DNA of 6,436 nucleotides from a bacterium BMS3Bbin07 (GCA_002898135.1 BDTQ01000193.1:1-6436); one strand, 5' to 3'; numbered from the stretch's first letter, positions 1-6,145 are shown. The notes: a model not told the origin generated them from the letters alone. A program made the numbers and translations.

Positions 1-459
1 GGTTATGGCGGAAAAGAGTGTGCACACAGTAGAAAACCCCAGGTTTACAAACAGCACTACAACAATGAGCATCGGCAGATGCCGGGCAAATCTGTCACCG
101 TAGAAGACAAAAAATATCGGGATTATTACCGCCTCAGCTATAACCATAAAGATAAAATTGACCACTGTCTTTGCAGTATATATCTGCTCTGACTCAACAG
201 GACTGAGAAGCAGGCCGTCAATGCAGCGGTTTTCCTTCTCCTGTGAAAACACCCGGCCAAGACCCAGCACTGCTGAAAAGATTATAGAAACCCAGAGTAT
301 CCCGGCAGCTATCTCTCCATCCACCTCCCTGCCTATCCCGAGTGCGATATTCAGGATAACGAGTAACAGAAACCCGAAGAAGACCATTGATACCAGGGAT
401 TCTTTCTTTCTGAACTCGGTAAGGAGGTCCTTTTTTATTATCAGGAGCGTATCTCTCAT
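1..459 (-). CDS. ccmB: Heme exporter subunit CcmB (5' part; C-terminus outside window)
   Basis: This is the membrane subunit of the CcmABCD complex, which uses ATP hydrolysis by CcmA to release heme-loaded CcmE for cytochrome c maturation in the inner membrane. The reading frame is open from the ATG at 459 to the window edge and gives 153 residues with no stop. CcmB proteins are usually about 220 residues, so roughly 70 C-terminal residues are missing. Four hydrophobic segments are visible (about residues 23-42, 50-70, 97-119 and 128-149). Family-typical stretches are AAGILWVSIIFSAVLGLGR, with the following charged loop FSQEKENRCIDGLLLSP, and NLGFSTVCTLFSAIT at the cut edge. The start codon overlaps the ccmA stop as ATGA (456-459), which implies translational coupling, and there is only a weak AGGA upstream. 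Identity is confident from motif pattern and position after ccmA. Confidence 0.93.
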   Translation of the reverse strand, partial: MRDTLLIIKKDLLTEFRKKESLVSMVFFGFLLLVILNIALGIGREVDGEIAAGILWVSIIFSAVLGLGRVFSQEKENRCIDGLLLSPVESEQIYTAKTVVNFIFMVIAEAVIIPIFFVFYGDRFARHLPMLIVVVLFVNLGFSTVCTLFSAIT

Positions 460-1184
460 ACGTCCTGTGCACCCTGCAGATAGCGGAGATAGATGTGCTC
501 GAACTCATCAATGTCAACCTCGCTTCTGTCCTTAAAATAAACAAGCCTTCCCTTTGAAAGAATACCAACCTTTGTGGCGCTCTCAAGGCCCCGTTTTAAA
601 TCATGGGTAACCATCACTATAGTCCTTTGCCGGCTGTGCAGTTGCCTCAGATGCCCGCTCAGCAGTATCGAGGCACGCTCGTCAAGCCCTGTATAAGGCT
701 CATCCAGGAGGAGCAGTGACGGATCATTTATGAGCGCCCGCGCAATGCTCAGGCGTTGCTGCATCCCGCGGGAGAACCCTGAAACCTTTGAATCCCCCCT
801 GTCATGCAGACCAACCAGCTTCAAAAGTTCTCTGCTCTTTGCCTCAGGGTCATCGACCCTGTAAAGTGCAGCATAAAACTCAAGGTTTTCCCTTGCACTC
901 AGGTCGTCGTACAGAAAGGACTGATGGGATATCACGCCAAGTTGCGCCCTGAAATCCTCAGGGTGTTCCTCGATATCAAAATCCATAACACTTACGCTGC
1001 CTGAGCCCGGCTTGAGCAGTGTGGCTATAATCCTTATAAGCGTGGTCTTGCCGGCGCCGTTCGGGCCGAAAAGACTGAGAAACTCACCCCTCTGCAGGGT
1101 CAGGTCTATTCCCCTCAGGGCATCAATACCGTCATAACTTTTCTTCAGACCTTTTATCTGAAGAAAGCCCGAAGAACTACCCAT
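456..1184 (-). CDS. ccmA: Heme exporter ATP-binding protein CcmA
   Basis: This is the cytoplasmic ABC ATPase that works with CcmB to free holo-CcmE from CcmC/D. All nucleotide-binding motifs are present (numbered from the ATG at 1184, 242 aa): Walker A GPNGAGKT at 40-47, Q-loop Gln88, signature SGFSRGMQQ at 135-143, Walker B plus catalytic Glu in LLLLDEP (157-163), D-loop GLD 166-168 and H-loop His194. The single ATPase domain with a short C-terminal tail fits CcmA. A GTG at 1208 would add eight residues. I prefer ATG 1184 because that GTG lies inside the purine-rich AAGGTGGAGG stretch that itself looks like the ribosome binding region, and because ATG 1184 overlaps the upstream gene by only 8 bp instead of 32. 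The gene ends in an ATGA overlap with ccmB. By sequence alone it could be another ABC ATPase, but the ccm context settles the call. Confidence 0.93.
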   Translation of the reverse strand: MGSSSGFLQIKGLKKSYDGIDALRGIDLTLQRGEFLSLFGPNGAGKTTLIRIIATLLKPGSGSVSVMDFDIEEHPEDFRAQLGVISHQSFLYDDLSARENLEFYAALYRVDDPEAKSRELLKLVGLHDRGDSKVSGFSRGMQQRLSIARALINDPSLLLLDEPYTGLDERASILLSGHLRQLHSRQRTIVMVTHDLKRGLESATKVGILSKGRLVYFKDRSEVDIDEFEHIYLRYLQGAQDV

Positions 1185-1494
1185 CTGTGTTCTCTTTGTT
1201 GCCTCCACCTTTTATATCCCTGTTCCCGCCCAGCTCCTTCATGACCTCAGCCAGCTTCAGCCTGTAATGGTTCCGGAGTTTATCGTAATCATCGTTATTT
1301 ATCTTGTTGGAGGCAAACTCAAACTCAATGTCTTTTAGCGCTTTAAGAAAAGACGCTTTCTCCATCTCAAGGGACTTGATCTGCTCATCCTTTGCGTCCG
1401 GAGCCTCCTGCCACACCTGCCTGCCTCCCATTAGCGGCATAAGTGCGTAAATCAGGGTTACAGAGGCTATTATAAAAAATATCGCCCATTCCAT
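1177..1494 (-). CDS. Short CcmI-like membrane-anchored protein (no TPR domain)
   Basis: A 105-residue protein with one N-terminal membrane segment (about residues 3-22, EWAIFFIIASVTLIYALMP) followed by a charged, probably helical or coiled-coil region at 35-90. The stretch KALKDIEFEFASNKINNDDY (51-70), continuing to about residue 88, resembles the N-terminal domain of CcmI/CycH, in which a transmembrane anchor precedes an 'LexDyxxGKlseeDYxxLr'-type helix pair. Full CcmI proteins add a large periplasmic TPR domain that holds apocytochrome; here the protein stops with a Gly/Asn-rich tail instead. The start is well supported by GAGGAGGA six bases before the ATG, located in the last codons of ccmH, whose stop is 2 bp upstream. 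The position between ccmH and ccmA supports a role in apocytochrome handling or CcmF/H complex assembly. The family assignment is by pattern recognition and is moderately certain; the function is inferred. Confidence 0.8.
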   Translation of the reverse strand: MEWAIFFIIASVTLIYALMPLMGGRQVWQEAPDAKDEQIKSLEMEKASFLKALKDIEFEFASNKINNDDYDKLRNHYRLKLAEVMKELGGNRDIKGGGNKENTDG

Positions 1495-1496
1495 CC

Positions 1497-1973
1497 TTAA
1501 TCCTCCTCAAACTTCTTCAATTCGTCATCTATCTTCTTCTGCATCTCATCATTCAGGCCTGCCCCTTTGGTCTCAGCCTCTGCAGCGGCTTCCTTCTTGC
1601 CTGAAAATGCCCACTTCCTCACAAAGATAACAGCCACAATGACCCCGACCAGCAGGCCCACAAACGGCAGAATATAGGCTATCAGGTTAAACCCTTTTTT
1701 GGTTGGTGCAGCGAGAATGCTCTCGCCGTACTGTGATACAAACGAGTTTAATATCTCCTCTTTTGTCATGCCTTTATCCATCATGCCCCTGATCATTGTC
1801 CTCATCTCTTCAGCCCTCTCGCACTCACACGTACCAAGTAACTGACCGCAACCACAGTCACACATAAGATTGCTTTGCACCTCGGTACTGGTCAGTGAAA
1901 ACCCCCTTGAGGGCACAGAGAGCATAAACATGAGGGAGAAAATTATCAAAACGACATACTTAGTCAATCTCAT
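1497..1973 (-). CDS. ccmH: Cytochrome c maturation thiol protein CcmH (variant cysteine motif)
   Basis: CcmH is a membrane-anchored periplasmic thiol protein that keeps the CxxCH cysteines of apocytochrome reduced and passes it to CcmF. The 158-residue product has a signal or anchor segment at residues 6-25, the CcmH domain at about 28-90, a transmembrane helix at 96-118, and a charged, Glu/Lys-rich C-terminal tail predicted to be cytoplasmic. The core LMCDCGCGQLLGTCECERAE places cysteines at 38, 40, 42, 49 and 51. This differs from the proteobacterial LRCxxCQ motif. The following MRTMIRGMMDKGMTKEEIL and FVSQYGESILAAP segments match the family's three-helix fold, especially the conserved YGE. 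The gene overlaps the end of ccmF by 14 bp and has AAAGGGGG about seven bases before its ATG. No thioredoxin-like ccmG is seen in the window. Confidence 0.9.
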   Translation of the reverse strand: MRLTKYVVLIIFSLMFMLSVPSRGFSLTSTEVQSNLMCDCGCGQLLGTCECERAEEMRTMIRGMMDKGMTKEEILNSFVSQYGESILAAPTKKGFNLIAYILPFVGLLVGVIVAVIFVRKWAFSGKKEAAAEAETKGAGLNDEMQKKIDDELKKFEED

Positions 1974-3924
1974 TAGAGCCCCCTTTCTTTTTTCTATTTG
2001 GCAAGATTGCTATTATACCACCTGCAACCATCAGGAATCCGCCAATCCAGATCCAGATCAACAGGGGATTTACCGTAACCTTGAGCGTTATCTCCTCGTT
2101 TTCCCCGATCCCGGGCATTGTCACATAGAGGTCTTCAATAAGTCCGGTCCTGAGACTCACTTCCGTAGTAGGTTTCTCTGCATTTATATAATACCTGCGC
2201 TCCGGAGATATGGTTCCGGCAGGTTTTCCGTTTTTAAAAACCTTGAGCGTGGCAGCATAAATATCCCTGTTTCTGTCCCTGTATCCCCTGAAATCATCAT
2301 AACGCAGTTCATAGTCCCCTATCTTTATGCTCTCTCCCTTGAAAAGGGTGCCCTGTGCCTCGAGTTTGTATGCAGAAGAGCCTGTGATGCCGATGACTAT
2401 GATTACCACGCCCAAATGTACGATATACCCACCGTACCTCCTTCTCATCTTGTAGAGAAGCCTCGGAAATGCCGTAAAGACCGGCTCTCCTGTAAGCTTC
2501 CTCCTTGCCATTGTCCCACCCCTGAACTCGTTGAAGATGGTTACAATCACAAATATGGAGAGAGAGAAAGCGGTCAGGGGATAGAACTCCCTTATGCCTG
2601 CTATAAAGAGCGCTATCGCCCCTATCACGGCAGCCAGGGCCGGAACAAGAAAGTTTTTCCTAAGGTTGTCGGCCGATGCCTTTCTCCAGCCTATGAGGGG
2701 GCATATGCCTGTCAGCAGCAGGAGGAGGAGGAAGAGCGGGGTGTTTACCTGGTTGAAGAAGGGCTGACTGACCGTGAGTTTATTTCCTGTCACTGCCTCT
2801 GATATGAGTGGAAAAATGGTTCCGAATAATGTTGAGAAGGCAATTGCAAGAAAGAGCACATTGTTAAAAAGAAAGGTGCTCTCCCGTGAAAGATAGGACT
2901 CCAGACTATGCTTTGTCCTCAGGTCATTGTAGCTCTCTGCTATAAGATAGATGCCGCCAAGAAGTATAGCTATCATGAAGACAAGAAAATAGCCCCCCAG
3001 TCCTGTGGCACCAAAGTCATGCACGGACTGAAGCACTCCGCTTCTTACCAGATAAGTGCCGAAGAGACAGGAAACAAAGGTCAGGACAATGAGCACCATG
3101 TTCCAGACCTTCATGATATTCCTTCTCTCCTGTATTATCGCCGAATGGATGAAGGCCGTTGCAATAAGCCAGGGAATAAACGAGGCGTTTTCAACAGGGT
3201 CCCATGCCCAGTAACCACCCCAGCCGAGCTCAACATAGGCCCACTGTCCACCAAGGATAATCCCTATGGTCAGGAAGACCCAGGACAGGACATTCCATCG
3301 CCTCGTCTTCCTCAGCCACGTCTCATCCAGCTTGCCGATCACCATTGCTGAAACGGCATATGCAAAGGGGATGGTAAAGCCGATATATCCCAGAAAGAGC
3401 GTAGGTGGATGAAAGATCATACCGGGATTCTGGAGCATGGGGTTAAGGCCCTGACCGTCCTTGGGGATAAACCCTAAAAGCGCAAACGGATTTGAGAGTG
3501 AGGTAAGAAGGAGGAGAAAAAAGCTCGCGGTAGTGGCAAGGACGAGATAGATATAGGGGGTGTTCCTGCTTTTCAGGTCCGTCCTCGTGTTACGGACTAC
3601 GATAGCCGTAAAGATACTGAGCACCCATGCCCAGAAGAGCAGAGAGCCCTTCTGTCCGGCCCAGAAGGCAGTGACCTTGTAAAAAATCGGCAGTGCCCTG
3701 TCTGAATAGGATGCCACATACTCCACCTGAAAATTATCGGTTACAAAGAGATACCCCAGTGCGATTGAGGCAAGTGTTGTAAAGAGTGCGAGACCGTAAA
3801 GCGACCGCCTGCCGCTCTCTATAAACCTCATATCATTCTTCATCAGCCCGGTAAGAAGAAAGGCCATTGATGCCAGGGAAAATATAAACGCAAAACCCTG
3901 CGACAGGTTACCAAAATTTACCAT
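1960..3924 (-). CDS. ccmF: Heme lyase CcmF
   Basis: CcmF is the large polytopic inner-membrane protein that takes heme from CcmE and, with CcmH/I, ligates it to apocytochrome c. The 654-residue length is normal. The tryptophan-rich WWD heme-handling motif is intact at about 235-253 (WGGYWAWDPVENASFIPWL). Four histidines lie where the functional ones of E. coli CcmF (173, 261, 303, 491) are expected: His172 in FHPPTLFLGY and His302 in LQSVHDFG flank WWD and would be the periplasmic ligands, while His260 and His503 lie in membrane segments and would bind heme b. Many hydrophobic helices, a soluble periplasmic domain at about 520-617 and a final helix (620-641) complete the family layout. The ATG follows the ccmE stop by 3 bp, with AAAAGGAG six bases upstream. 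The gene overlaps ccmH by 14 bp. Confidence 0.97.
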   Translation of the reverse strand: MVNFGNLSQGFAFIFSLASMAFLLTGLMKNDMRFIESGRRSLYGLALFTTLASIALGYLFVTDNFQVEYVASYSDRALPIFYKVTAFWAGQKGSLLFWAWVLSIFTAIVVRNTRTDLKSRNTPYIYLVLATTASFFLLLLTSLSNPFALLGFIPKDGQGLNPMLQNPGMIFHPPTLFLGYIGFTIPFAYAVSAMVIGKLDETWLRKTRRWNVLSWVFLTIGIILGGQWAYVELGWGGYWAWDPVENASFIPWLIATAFIHSAIIQERRNIMKVWNMVLIVLTFVSCLFGTYLVRSGVLQSVHDFGATGLGGYFLVFMIAILLGGIYLIAESYNDLRTKHSLESYLSRESTFLFNNVLFLAIAFSTLFGTIFPLISEAVTGNKLTVSQPFFNQVNTPLFLLLLLLTGICPLIGWRKASADNLRKNFLVPALAAVIGAIALFIAGIREFYPLTAFSLSIFVIVTIFNEFRGGTMARRKLTGEPVFTAFPRLLYKMRRRYGGYIVHLGVVIIVIGITGSSAYKLEAQGTLFKGESIKIGDYELRYDDFRGYRDRNRDIYAATLKVFKNGKPAGTISPERRYYINAEKPTTEVSLRTGLIEDLYVTMPGIGENEEITLKVTVNPLLIWIWIGGFLMVAGGIIAILPNRKKKGGSNEID

Positions 3925-3927
3925 ATT

Positions 3928-4350
3928 CTACTCCTTTTCTCCGGTTTCTTCAATTTTGTATTTTGATGGACATTTGGCAAGGAGGGTCGTTGCAGAGAAT
4001 GTGTTCCTCGCCCTGTCATAGCTTCCTTCAAGTATCACCTCAACATCCGGCTTGAATGCATCCGGAACAACCCCGGTATACATGACCTTCATGGTCTTTG
4101 TATCGTCATCGAGATCCCTTACAGTAAATGTAAGGAGGAGGTCCCTCTGGTTGTAGTTTGTGGAACCTTCCACAACCTTTCCGCTGACCCTTATGCCCCT
4201 GTCGTTAAAGCTCCCCGGGTCTGCAGCTATCACCTCACCCACTGTCAGGTAATAGACTCCGGTCTCTGAAACCCCTTTGTATATCAGAAACCCGACACCT
4301 GCCACAATAAGCATCACTGCTATCACTGTCTTTTTGGCAGACTTCTTCAT
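3928..4350 (-). CDS. ccmE: Heme chaperone CcmE, CxxxY type
   Basis: CcmE is a periplasmic, membrane-anchored OB-fold protein that covalently binds heme from CcmC and hands it to CcmF. The 140-residue protein has an N-terminal membrane anchor (about 8-24) and a beta-rich domain (30-125) with family landmarks YYLTVGEV, RVSGKVV, FTVRD, VMYTGVVPDAFK and VILEGSY. The C-terminal heme site reads LLAKCPSKY, so Cys127 replaces the usual heme-binding His of the HxxxY motif and Tyr131 is kept. This is the CxxxY form described for archaea and some bacteria such as Desulfovibrio, in which heme is proposed to be held through Cys. It is the first gene of the operon, lying about 175 nt downstream of the predicted transcription start. 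The ATG at 4350 is preceded by two tandem Shine-Dalgarno-like sequences. Confidence 0.95.
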   Translation of the reverse strand: MKKSAKKTVIAVMLIVAGVGFLIYKGVSETGVYYLTVGEVIAADPGSFNDRGIRVSGKVVEGSTNYNQRDLLLTFTVRDLDDDTKTMKVMYTGVVPDAFKPDVEVILEGSYDRARNTFSATTLLAKCPSKYKIEETGEKE

Positions 4351-4528
4351 ACACCTCCATCCTCCATCCTGATTTAGTGCCTGTGCGCAAACTCACTTAT
4401 TGTCGGCAAAGTCATTTATTGCCTGAGTGACAGATAAAAAAGTGGAGTTTTCCGGAAAATCAAACACGATTGAATGCATCCGGGGAACGCACAGGGCGCA
4501 ACTCTATTCTTAACATCAATATTCAAAA
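4351..4528 (-). other. Long 5' leader of the ccm operon
   Basis: This is the stretch between the predicted transcription start (4525-4528) and the ccmE ATG, about 175 nt. It contains a perfect 12-bp palindrome TTTTCCGGAAAA (4448-4459), imperfect direct repeats at 4391-4402 and 4410-4421, and a 14-bp block (4470-4483) identical to one inside ccmE. Two tiny frames exist, 18 codons (4516-4460) and 28 codons (4479-4393), neither with a ribosome binding site, so I do not call them genes. No known riboswitch fold was recognised. The leader boundaries depend on the promoter predictions. Confidence 0.45.
4354..4365 (-). promoter_or_regulatory. Tandem Shine-Dalgarno-like motifs of ccmE
   Basis: On the coding strand two GGAGG cores lie seven bases apart within a repeated GGATGGAGGATGGAGG string, ending 10 and 3 bases before the ccmE ATG at 4350. 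The distal core has near-normal spacing and the proximal one is closer than usual. Two ATGs inside the repeat are out of frame with ccmE and soon lead nowhere, so they do not change the start choice. Confidence 0.6.
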
Positions 4529-4531
4529 CAA

Positions 4532-4561
4532 ATTATAATGCAAAAGATATGCCAGCGTCAA
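4532..4561 (-). promoter_or_regulatory. Sigma70-type promoter overlapping the sigma54 promoter
   Basis: On the minus strand TTGACG (4561-4556) and a perfect TATAAT (4537-4532) are separated by 18 bases and predict a start near 4525. The -35 box lies just upstream of the sigma54 -24 element and the -10 box just downstream of the -12 element, so both holoenzymes would compete for the same DNA and give almost the same transcript start. It may provide basal expression of the ccm genes. Confidence 0.6.
4539..4554 (-). promoter_or_regulatory. Sigma54 (RpoN) -24/-12 promoter of the ccm operon
   Basis: On the minus strand the sequence TGGCATATCTTTTGCA matches every fixed position of the sigma54 consensus TGGCAYR-N4-TTGCW, with the invariant GG and GC ten bases apart. 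The flanking CGC upstream also fits the extended consensus. Counting C of the -12 GC at 4540 gives a start near 4528, about 178 bases before ccmE. The neighbouring gene encodes a sigma54-dependent activator, which strengthens the call. Confidence 0.75.
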
Positions 4562-4608
4562 ACAATATGCCGGTAATAAGTCCAGGGCCTTGTTTTTAAA
4601 GAATTTAT

Positions 4609-4626
4609 CGGGATTACAGTATCCCG
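4609..4626. repeat. Short inverted repeat between activator gene and ccm promoter
   Basis: CGGGAT and ATCCCG (6-bp arms, 6-base spacer) form a perfect inverted repeat centred about 90 bp upstream of the predicted ccm start. On the minus strand it is followed by ATAAATTC and has no U-tract, so it is a poor intrinsic terminator for the upstream regulator gene. A secondary protein-binding site is an alternative. Function is unproven. Confidence 0.35.
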
Positions 4627-4653
4627 TGGACAATAGAGGGGCAGATACTGAGT

Positions 4654-4694
4654 GGGACAGAAGGGGACACAGGTGAGACAATTTGTCTCACCTG
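4654..4694. promoter_or_regulatory. Candidate upstream activator sites: perfect palindrome plus GGGACA repeats
   Basis: A perfect inverted repeat (4670-4694) has arms CAGGTGAGACA and TGTCTCACCTG around a 3-base centre ATT. It is centred about 154 bp upstream of the predicted sigma54 start, a normal distance for NtrC-type enhancers. Two further GGGACA copies (4654-4659 and 4664-4669) precede the GAGACA arm (4675-4680) at 10- and 11-base steps, so all face the same side of the helix. The palindrome covers the TGA stop of the regulator gene (4690-4688). No T-run follows on the minus strand, which argues against a terminator. Binding by the neighbouring regulator is inferred. Resemblance to dispersed GGGGACA-type repeats linked to RAYT transposases is the main alternative. 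Confidence 0.5.
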
Positions 4695-6046
4695 CTTTTA
4701 ACCTCCAGGAGCTTTCTGTATATGGTCTTCCGGTTTACACCAAGGATTTCCGCTGCCCGTTTCTTGTTTCCACCGCATTTCTCCAGAATATGCTCTATGT
4801 ACTGCCGCTGAAGCTCATCCAGCGATTTCTCCTCTACAAATTTAAACCCTTCTTCCGCGCTTCCGGCTGCAAGCATTTCATCGGGCAGGTCTTTTATCTG
4901 CACAACTCCATCCTCTGAGAGATACACGGACCGTTCGACCACATTCTCAAGTTCCCTTATGTTTCCGGGCCATGGATAATCCATAAAAAACCTCATGACC
5001 TCTGGAGAAATCCGGACCTTCTTCTCCTTCTGTTCATACCTGTTCAGGAACTCCTGCACAAGGATGGGGATGTCCTCCCTGCGCTGCCTGAGCGGGGGAA
5101 GCTCTATCCTGAATATGTTGAGTCTGTAATAAAGGTCCTCCCTGAACCTGCCCGCCCTCACCTCTTCCCTCAGATTCCTGTTGGTTGCAGAGATAATCCT
5201 GACATCAAAGGGAATGTATTTATTGCTTCCAACAGGCTTAACCTTCCTCTCCTGCAGGGCCCTGAGGAGTTTTGGCTGCAAGGTTACAGGCATTTCCGTA
5301 ATCTCATCAAGCAGGAGAGTCCCTCCCTGTGCCTCAAGGAAGAGCCCTGTTTTATCGTTCTTTGCATCAGTAAAGGCCCCCCTGACATGACCAAAGAGCT
5401 CGCTCTCCAGGAGCCCCTCGGGAATGGAGGCACAATTTACAGGAACAAACGGTTTTTCCTTTCTTTGTGAACAGAGGTGAATCGCCCTTGCAATCATCTC
5501 TTTTCCGGTACCGGTCTCGCCCTCGATAAGCACATTGCCACCTGAATCCACTATCTTCTCAATAAAGGTAAAAATCTTTACCATGGCCGGGCTCTTGCCT
5601 GCAAGATTGTGAAAACTGTAGCGCTTTGCGGTCATTTCCTCAAGTTCCTGCAGCCTCTTCCTCATCTCAAGTTCCCTGACCGCCTTTTTAACGGCAACCA
5701 GTATCTGTTCCATCTTAAAGGGTTTTATAATATAGTCATAGGCGCCCCTGTCCATGAGTTTTACCGTATCGTCTATATTTCCAAAAGCAGTGATAAGGAT
5801 AACAAAGGGGGAAAAACCATTCCCGGTTCTCGTCCGGTCAAGAAAGGAGAGTCCGTCCATAACAGGCATCTTTATATCCGAGATGACAATCTGAAACCTC
5901 CGACTCTCCATCATGGCAAGGGCATCGTGACCGTTCGAGGCTGTCTCCACGGCATAGCCGTGCTCCAGCAGGATGTCTCTCAAAAACTCCCGCATATCCT
6001 GCTCATCCTCAACAACAAGTATGCTTATCCTGTCTGCTTCCGCCAT
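4688..6046 (-). CDS. Sigma54-dependent NtrC-family response regulator
   Basis: A 452-residue transcription activator with the full three-domain layout. The receiver domain (about 7-122) has acidic pocket Glu13/Asp14, phospho-acceptor Asp57 (ISDIKMP), Thr86 and Lys108 (KPF). The AAA+ domain (about 148-380) has Walker A GETGTGKE 176-183, the sigma54-contact loop GAFTDA 223-228 in place of the canonical GAFTGA, Walker B LLLDE 244-248, sensor ATNRNL 287-292, the arginine-bearing GRFREDLYYRLN and sensor II PWPGNIRELEN. A Fis-type helix-turn-helix follows at 412-447 (GGNKKRAAEILGVNRKTIYRKL). It would remodel the RNA polymerase-sigma54 closed complex when phosphorylated. The ATG at 6046 has AAAAGGGG seven bases upstream. 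No sensor kinase is adjacent within the window, so its partner and signal are unknown. The sigma54 promoter before ccmE makes the ccm operon its most obvious target. Confidence 0.96.
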   Translation of the reverse strand: MAEADRISILVVEDEQDMREFLRDILLEHGYAVETASNGHDALAMMESRRFQIVISDIKMPVMDGLSFLDRTRTGNGFSPFVILITAFGNIDDTVKLMDRGAYDYIIKPFKMEQILVAVKKAVRELEMRKRLQELEEMTAKRYSFHNLAGKSPAMVKIFTFIEKIVDSGGNVLIEGETGTGKEMIARAIHLCSQRKEKPFVPVNCASIPEGLLESELFGHVRGAFTDAKNDKTGLFLEAQGGTLLLDEITEMPVTLQPKLLRALQERKVKPVGSNKYIPFDVRIISATNRNLREEVRAGRFREDLYYRLNIFRIELPPLRQRREDIPILVQEFLNRYEQKEKKVRISPEVMRFFMDYPWPGNIRELENVVERSVYLSEDGVVQIKDLPDEMLAAGSAEEGFKFVEEKSLDELQRQYIEHILEKCGGNKKRAAEILGVNRKTIYRKLLEVKSR

Positions 6047-6092
6047 AACAAAACCCCTTTTATAATATTATTAACCCGGCAACTATTCAGAG

Positions 6093-6106
6093 AGACATGT
6101 TTGTCT
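6093..6106. promoter_or_regulatory. Candidate regulator-binding site upstream of the response regulator gene
   Basis: AGACA and TGTCT form an inverted repeat with a 4-base spacer, 47-60 bp upstream of the regulator ATG. The minus-strand arm reads TGTCTC, the same hexamer as in the large palindrome at 4670-4694, where the spacer is 3 bases. This could be an autoregulatory operator. No convincing sigma54 or sigma70 promoter was found around it, and a short site like this can arise by chance. Confidence 0.3.
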
Positions 6107-6145
6107 GCAATATCAAACAGTTAACCAGATGAAAACCCGCTCTTT

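Noticed and set aside
158..586. Plus- and minus-strand frames of about 120 codons overlapping the ccmB region
   Set aside because: The ccmB frame from 459 gives a convincing membrane protein with family motifs; these other frames are low-complexity shadows.
456..1208. GTG start at 1208 for ccmA
   Set aside because: The codon is part of the AAGGTGGAGG purine stretch that probably serves as ribosome binding sequence, and it would give a 32-bp overlap. The ATG at 1184 is simpler, though not proven.
1870..2802. 310-codon plus-strand open frame opposite ccmF and ccmH
   Set aside because: It lies wholly antisense to ccmF and the start of ccmH, which carry clear family motifs. Its composition is odd (runs of Glu/Gln, many Cys/Pro/Tyr) and it has no recognisable domain.
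4393..4479. 28-codon minus-strand frame in the ccm leader
   Set aside because: It has no ribosome binding site before its ATG and no recognisable similarity; it could be tested by ribosome profiling but is not supported as a gene.
4670..4694. Intrinsic terminator for the response regulator
   Set aside because: The stem is strong, but on the minus strand it is followed by GTGTCCCC with no U-tract, and the stop codon lies inside the stem.
5609..6124. 171-codon plus-strand frame at the 5' end of the response regulator
   Set aside because: It is antisense to the receiver domain, which has intact catalytic residues, and shows no domain of its own.
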